A DNA stretch of 64,000 bases from Muscardinus avellanarius (Eukaryota > Chordata > Mammalia > Rodentia > Gliridae). The number at the start of each line of letters is the position of its first letter. Positions within the stretch are counted from its first letter, which is position 1. Made by a program: the position numbers and the translations under genes. Under the pieces are notes generated by a model. The model did no database searches. It had not been told where the DNA came from and was given only the letters and a program-made list of their open reading frames with translations. The DNA lies in assembly GCA_963383645.1 (NCBI GenBank), contig OY726563.1, forward strand, positions 27,250,821-27,314,820, in the 5' to 3' direction. This document shows, piece by piece, positions 58,790-64,000 of this stretch.

Positions 58790-59943
58790 TTAAATGGCCC
58801 ACTTATTGACTTCCTCTCTTATCTGGTTCTGGAGTCTGCTTCTTTTTTCTACTTTATGGTTTATTTCTTTAAGAATTTTCTCTAGTGTAGGCTTTGAATT
58901 CATGAATTTTTTAAGATTCTGTTTATCCTGAAACACGTTTGTTTCCCCATTGATTTTGAATAGTAGTTTTGCTGGATAAATAAGCTTCGGTTGGAAGTTA
59001 TTTTCTTCCAGGGTCTGAATCACGTCGTACCAGTCTCTCCTAGCATTCATGACCTGGGTTGTATAGTTTGGGGTGATTCTTATTGTTTTGCCTCTATATG
59101 TCACCCGTCCTTTTGTTCTCATTGCTTTTAAGATTCCTTCCTTGGCCTCTATGTTGGTCATTTTGGTTATTATGTGGCGTGGCGTGGTCCTTCTTTGGTC
59201 CTGTCTCAATGGAGTTCTGTATGCCTCCTGGACATGAAGATCCAAGTCTCTTTCCAGGTTTGGAAAATTTTTTGAGATTATTTCTTTGAAGAGATTACGG
59301 ATGCCCTTGGTCTGTACCTCTATCCCTTCTTCAATGCCTATTATCCATAAGTTAGGGTGCTTCATATTATCCCATATTTGCTGGATGTTTAGGTTTTGTT
59401 GCTGTAAAGATTTCTGTATATTGCTGACCGTGTTTTCGGTTTTGGATGTACTGTCTTCTAATATTGATATTCTGTTTTCCAATTCATCTAATCTTCCAGA
59501 ATTTCTTTCTGTTGCTGTCTTCATTTCACTTATTGAGTCTTTCATTTCATTCCAGACCTCTTTCTGATTCTTTCTTAGTGTTTCTATCTCATCTTTCATT
59601 TCCGCTAGACTTGTTTTAAATCCTTTCATCATATTATAGATCAAGATTCAGAACTCCCCTTCCTGCATTTCTAGAAGGTCAGTATTCGTGACTTCTGTCG
59701 TTTCTCCACTATTCCTGGTTCTCATATTTTCACCGTTCTCAGGCCTGTTCTTCTGTTGTCTTCCCATTGAAGTGGTACGGATTGGGTGATGGTGGAGTAG
59801 CTGGCAGCCCAATCAGAAGCTCTGACAGGCTGGTAGTTCTTCTGTATCTGGTTCTCTGGAGGCTTTAGGTTCGGCGCAGGGGTGACTCCTAGGTCTGGGT
59901 GCTTCCTGGGTCTCCGAAGAAGCTTTTGGATTTTTTTTGCCAC
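58790..59943 (-). pseudogene. L1 ORF1 (ORF1p nucleic-acid chaperone), disrupted
   Basis: This is the L1 RNA-binding, trimer-forming protein. The start is the ATG at 59943 (MAKKIQK), followed by a basic and proline-rich N-terminal part that stays open to 59722. Near 59741-59746 a one-base loss shifts the frame, and a TGA at 59648-59650 interrupts the continuing frame. From about 59644 to 58790 the frame is open for 284 codons. It holds a heptad-rich coiled coil (from about EMKDEIETLRKNQKE), an RRM-like segment containing NLWIIGIEEG, and the basic C-terminal domain (RTTPRHIITKM, then NARRDWYDVIQ). Total length is about 384 codons, normal for a mammalian ORF1p. The family assignment is secure; function is lost because the N-terminus is separated from the rest. 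Confidence 0.93.
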
Positions 59944-60660
59944 GTTGGTGTAAGTCAGGTCCCAGGGCTATGGTTTCGGCTGCAGCTCTGCTGGTGCTGG
60001 GCAGGGGCTGTGCTGAAGCCTGGTGCTGCAGCCTCTGAGAGGCTGCTGGCTGGTGCTGGGCCCTGGCTGGGCTGGGGCTGGGCTTGGGCTCGGCTGGGGC
60101 CGGAAATGGTAGCAACCCAGGGGGCTCTGGAAGGAGCGGAGCCCGAGCCTTGGAGCCCCGGGGCGGCTTACCAGTGGCTGTAGGTCTGTAGGTCCAGCAC
60201 AGTCTCTGTGCTTCCTGGGTCTTCGAAGGAGCTTTCAGATTTTGTTGCCATGTTGATGTAAGTCAGGTCCTGAGGCTGTGGTTTGGGCTGAAGTGCCGCT
60301 GGTGCTGGGTGGGGGTTGTGCTAGAACCTGGTGCTGTAGCCTCTGAGAAGCTGCTGGCTGGTGCTGGGCCCTGGCTGGGCCGGGGCTGGGCTTGGGCTGG
60401 GCTGGGGCTGGAGATGGTAGCAGCCCAGGGGGCTCTGGAAGGAGTGGAGCCCAAGCCTCGGGGCCCCGGGTCAGCTTACCAGCGGCTATAGGTACGGCGC
60501 AGAGGTGACTCCTGGGTCTCTGTGAGTCCTGGGTTTCTGGATGGACAAGCTTTCAGATTTTGTTGCCACGTTGGTGTAAGTCAGGTCTCAGTGCTACGGT
60601 TTGGGTTGGTAGCCCGCGTAGCGGCAGCCTGCCGGCAGCCCAGCTGTGGCTGCAGCTGAT
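59869..60660 (-). promoter_or_regulatory. L1 5' UTR with tandem promoter-like monomers
   Basis: The GC- and CpG-rich 5' UTR consists of repeated units: about 59869-60181, 60182-60490 and a partial unit from 60491 to about 60660. Each unit carries the same landmarks in order: a gtgcttcctgggtct-like segment, gttggtgtaagtcaggtc, gctggtgctggg, a run of ctggg repeats, and ggggctctggaaggag-like sequence ending in gcttacca. Tandem 5' UTR monomers that carry the promoter are established for mouse L1. By analogy these units would drive minus-strand transcription toward ORF1, but that is inference. Open frames on the plus strand here (59899-60183, 60309-60491) follow the repeat and are not genes. Confidence 0.8.
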
Positions 60661-60863
60661 CTGAAATGCGATTTTTTTTTCTCTTCCCCTCCCGCAGTTC
60701 AAGGTTCCTGGTTTTCTTTCAGTGAGGTTCCTGGGTCAGTTTTGGTTTCTGAGCTATATTTATTTTGTTGGTTGAGACACTGCTTTCTCGTTAATTGAAC
60801 TTTATTTATTTCAACTACTGAGAAGTGCTGTGTCCCTCAGTCATCATTTTGAATCTCCTCCGT
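60661..60863 (-). promoter_or_regulatory. Non-repeated 5' end of the L1 with YY1-like start
   Basis: This is the 5'-most 200 bases of the L1, upstream of the tandem units and ending exactly at the TSD. On the minus strand it opens with ggaggagattcaaaatgatg. This resembles the YY1-bearing first bases of other mammalian L1s, where a GGAGGAG-like start is followed by AAGATGG or AAAATGG; here the ATGG core reads ATGA. Its junction with the TSD indicates that reverse transcription reached the RNA 5' end. Confidence 0.6.
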
Positions 60864-60907
60864 GTTATAACTTTTTTGATTATAAAATATGAATTTCCTA
60901 AATAAGT

Positions 60908-61142
60908 TTGAGCCTGCCATGGTGGTGCACACCTGTAATCCTAGTACTTGGGAGGCTGAGACAGGAGGATCAAGAGTTTGTGGCCAGCCTTGGCAATTTA
61001 ATGAAGCCCTCAGCAAGTTAGCAAGACCATTTCAAAATAAAAAACAATAAAATAGGGTTAGAATGTAGATCAGAGTAAAATGCTCTGCGGGCATAATCCC
61101 CAGTATTACAAAAAAAAAAAAAAAGAAAAAGAAAAAAAAAAG
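60908..61142 (+). mobile_element. SINE, B1-ID composite
   Basis: gagcctgccatggtggtgca, ggaggctgagacaggaggat, agggttagaatgtagatcag and a poly(A) tail with A-rich tandem sequence to about 61142. It lies 30 bases from the full-length L1. Confidence 0.88.
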
Positions 61143-61204
61143 AATGAGAAGAATGTGAATGCTAGTTTATTATACTGCTTTACACTGAGCATTTATTATC
61201 TTAT

Positions 61205-61396
61205 TTGGCACTGGGCATCAAATCCAGGGTGTTCTACCTCCACGTCATAACCTCAGCCCCATTTTATTTTATTTTATGTATTTTAGAGCAGGGTCTCACT
61301 ATGTTGCTATAGGTCTTGCTATATTGCTGGCCTAGGGCTCAAACCTGTGATCTTCCAATCTCAACCTCCCAAATACTGGGATTATGCCTGGCTATA
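61205..61396 (-). mobile_element. SINE, B1-ID composite, diverged
   Basis: cactgggcatcaaatccagg, linker (TTTTA)n at about 61261-61280, cagggtctcactatgttgct and aatactgggattatgcctgg. Confidence 0.82.
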
Positions 61397-61499
61397 CTGA
61401 GCCTTAATCTTACCCATTTCAAAGTTCTTTCTGGATTATAAAGTTCTGAACCTCTTTTACCTTATTTATTTTATATTTTTTTTATTTATTGACTTATTT

Positions 61500-61556
61500 A
61501 TTTTGCTGTACTTGGAATGGAACCCTGAGAAATTCTACCTCAGAGCTACTCTTCCA

Positions 61557-61632
<76 letters not shown>

Positions 61633-61769
61633 TAGTCTATTTTTTGAAACAGGATCTCACTGAGTTGCAAAGGGCCTCTCTAAATAGCTGAGACTGTCTG
61701 TGAACTGTGATACTCCAGTCTCCACCTCCGAAATGCTAGGATTACAAGTGTGTACCACCACTCCCAACT
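61500..61769 (-). mobile_element. SINE split by (TA)n-(T)n in its linker
   Basis: The ID half (cttggaatggaaccctgaga) ends at 61560. A pure (TA)n follows (61561-61614), then a T run (61615-61633), then the B1 half (tgaaacaggatctcactgag ... attacaagtgtgtaccacca). The repeat occupies the A-rich linker between the modules. Confidence 0.92.
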
Positions 61770-62929
61770 CTGTTTTATATTTAGACAAAGATCTTCAGTC
61801 AGTTGGTATGGATAGAATTACTAATATGAAAGTCTCTTAAATTTCTTTCACCTTAGAATATTTTTATGTCCCTTATTTTTTAAATAATTTATTCCTTGCT
61901 ATATAAATATAGTCTACAACTGAACTATATATGGTGGTAAATCAGCACTAATTATCTAAATTTGTTCATATAATCACTGATATATCCAAGGTTCAGATAA
62001 TCTTTCTTCTGAATATTGCTTTTTTGTTTAGTGAAGGTCTACTTGGTATCTTTCAAAGTTTCTTCTTATCATAATATTGCCAAATTCTTCAAAAACAAAA
62101 TTATGTCTGATGCTATTTTTTCTCTATCACTTTTTATTTTATTTCTATTGTTCTTCCTAATTGGATGAAAAGGAAATACTTTCTTATGTATGGAATTTCA
62201 ACATGCATGGTTTCAATAAAGTATCTCAGTTCCTTATATATAAGCTTTGTAATTTGCAGTATCATGTTCAACACCAATTGACTGGACTATAAATAGTAAC
62301 ATCTCCCTTAATATATGTGGTCAGTGTGTTGTTAAGTAATGTTAAGTAATGTTCTCTATAAGATGATATGTCAGGGTGCTAGAGGCAATAACTCTACTTT
62401 CCATGTAGAATAAAATTTACAATCTTCTGGTTATTTTTTCTTTCACAACCATTATGTAAGTGATCCTTCCTTCCCTGGCTCTACTACTCAGCACCTTCAG
62501 GCTAGAATACATATTTTCAGTCCTAAAAACGGATCTTCTGATGACTGGTTTTCTCTGGAAGTTTCAAGATAAGAATTCTCACATTACTTAACTACAAACT
62601 TAGATGGTAATTGTATTTCGATTAGCTTTGTTTTCTGTGCTTTCCAGTGTAATAGCTAATTTATCCAACAGTATTCACAAATAAGGGGAGATTACTGAGT
62701 CAGGAATAATATCACTCCCAGATAAGATCAGGCTTTGTTTTTATAAGTGATCATCTGGAAATAAAATGATAGCCATTCTTTTTCTCAAATTTAAGAAATT
62801 ATTCCAGCCTGAGAAATTCAAATTTTAAAAAGAATGATAGTAATACCATGGTAGACAATGAAATTTATTACAAATATATCTTTCAAATACCTCACAGATC
62901 ACACAATTTATACAATATCACTCGTTTTT
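61770..62929. other. Unique stretch
   Basis: I see no gene. A 10-base word gttaagtaat is tandemly doubled at 62331-62350. Confidence 0.45.
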
Positions 62930-63105
62930 GATACTGGAGATTGAACCCAATCTGAGATATACCCCTTTTTTATTTTTTGGAAAAAGGATCTCATTAGGTT
63001 TGGAAGAGTCTTGCTAAGTTGCCGAGGCTAGTCTTAAACCTGGATCATTCTGTCTCAATCTCCCAAGTATAGGGATTACAGGTGTGTGCTACCAAGCACA
63101 ACTAT
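62930..63105 (-). mobile_element. SINE, B1-ID composite, diverged
   Basis: gatactggagattgaaccca, ggatctcattaggtttggaa and agggattacaggtgtgtgct. Confidence 0.82.
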
Positions 63106-64000
63106 GCAATATCAATTTTCCAACATTTTTGTCTTTCCTGCCTAAAAGAGCAATGTGTTTTCATTAAAAATCCCTTTTAAGATTGAAATCTCTTAAGGAA
63201 TCTCCCAAAATTCCTTGTTAAATATTCAATTACTATATGTTTCAAGTATTGCCTTATTCATTAAATATGAAGCAAAATACCATATGAAAGACAATTGCTT
63301 AGCTAAAAGTTTATGAAAAATCACAAAGCCTCTAACACATAATACAGCATATTAATCTATCTTAAATTTATAGTAAGCACTTACATATTTGTTGTATTGA
63401 ACATGTGTATCCAAATGTCATCTAGGATTGGATAGCTGCTGGGAATCATAATCATATACTTTACTTAAATAAAAATGTTTTTTCCTAGTCTGCCAATATT
63501 TTAGAAAAATCCAAAATACTTTTCTAAAAAGACATGCATTTGTTTTGATGGAAAAGAACTTTCAGTTATTTCTTTCAGATTTTTGTAATTGTAAAGAGCC
63601 CTTTTGTGAAAGGGAATGGCAATTTAGCTCAAAGAAATAATAATAACTTCAAAGAAAGGAGTAAATTTACCACTTAGCTTGCTCTCCAAAATGTGTGCAC
63701 TTAACAGGTACCTTACATTCCAGTTAATAGATATAATTTATAAATGACAAAAATTGCCCTTGTCTTCAGATCACTGACAAAAATTATAGTCGTTATAAAC
63801 ACAGCATATAATTTTGACTGAGAGGGAATTCCTCCTTGTGTATATTTTCAGCAGGCTGCACCAACTTTAAATTCAATCATTTTTGGTTTTAATGTGAAAT
63901 GTTAACCATCAGATAGCTGAGATCATTTTTATAACTCAGAGCCATTAGTTTAAGAGGGTTTATAATTATGCATTTATTGGAAAACAATTTACTTTGGGGG
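63106..64000. other. Unique stretch
   Basis: No gene or clear repeat is recognised to the end of the window. Confidence 0.45.

Larger units (their letters stand above)
54648..60877 (-). mobile_element. Near full-length LINE-1 with 14-bp target-site duplication
   Basis: An almost complete L1 lies on the minus strand. In its own 5' to 3' order it has a GC-rich 5' UTR (about 60863 down to 59944), ORF1 (59943 to 58790), a spacer of about 45 nt, ORF2 (58744 to about 54928), a 3' UTR with a G-rich tract, and an A-rich tail seen as T-rich sequence near 54656. The 14-mer gttataactttttt occurs at 54648-54661 and 60864-60877 and flanks the element as a target-site duplication. The body is far less diverged than the other L1 fragments here, but both ORFs carry frameshifts and stops, so it is a dead copy. 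It sits in much older minus-strand L1 sequence. Confidence 0.93.

Noticed and set aside
59813..60491. Several frames on both strands in the GC-rich region, including proline/alanine- and tryptophan/glycine-rich ones
   Set aside because: They follow the repeated L1 5' UTR units and are open because of GC content; one minus-strand frame overlaps ORF1's start in another phase. No protein family is recognised.
59869..60660. Tandem units as CRISPR or satellite array
   Set aside because: Units of about 310 bp inside an L1 5' UTR, bounded by ORF1 and the L1 5' end, are promoter monomers; there are no short repeats with spacers.

Overview
The window looks like non-coding, AT-rich nuclear DNA from a mammal. 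The abundant SINE is a composite with a 7SL-derived B1-like left half and a tRNA-derived ID-like right half, joined by an A-rich linker. That design is known from squirrel-related rodents (squirrels, dormice, mountain beaver), so a sciuromorph rodent is the most likely source; I cannot name the species. LINE-1, L2, MIR, MaLR-type LTR and hAT remnants and many (CA)n and (TA)n tracts also fit a placental mammal. I found no host protein-coding exon, tRNA, rRNA, CRISPR array or bacterial-type gene. The longer open frames are either LINE-1 remnants or artefacts of dinucleotide repeats and SINEs.

Layout. 1-14.9 kb: SINEs, microsatellites, a MaLR solo-type LTR (about 7.96-8.27 kb) with a second fragment nearby, an L2 3' end, a 5'-inverted L1 (11.2-12.06 kb) and two LTR-like repeats in opposite orientation. 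14.9-18.2 kb: an old 5'-inverted L1 broken up by four SINEs. 18.2-28.1 kb: scattered SINEs, MIR, L2, an old L1 3' end and a hAT element in mostly unique sequence. 28.1-33.0 kb: the longest repeat-poor block, with a CTCF-like motif and a stretch that has kept several CpGs; it is the best candidate for host regulatory DNA. 33.1-39.2 kb: an old minus-strand L1 split by a younger minus-strand L1 (36.45-38.24 kb). 39.2-46 kb: MIR, old L1 3' end, L2, AT-rich microsatellites and several young SINEs with clean target-site duplications (TSDs). 46.1-54.65 kb: ancient minus-strand L1 sequence repeatedly invaded by younger L1s and SINEs. 54.65-60.88 kb: the centrepiece, an almost complete minus-strand L1 with a 14-bp TSD, degraded ORF1 and ORF2, and a GC-rich 5' UTR built of tandem units of about 310 bp. 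60.9-64 kb: four SINEs, then mostly unique sequence.

The window therefore records layers of retrotransposition. L1 supplied the enzyme that moved both L1 and SINE copies. At least two L1 3' UTR lineages and two SINE lineages can be told apart by eye. Every L1 reading frame I can see is broken, so nothing here looks able to move autonomously. Family names for the older repeats come from pattern recognition without a database and are given with matching caution.
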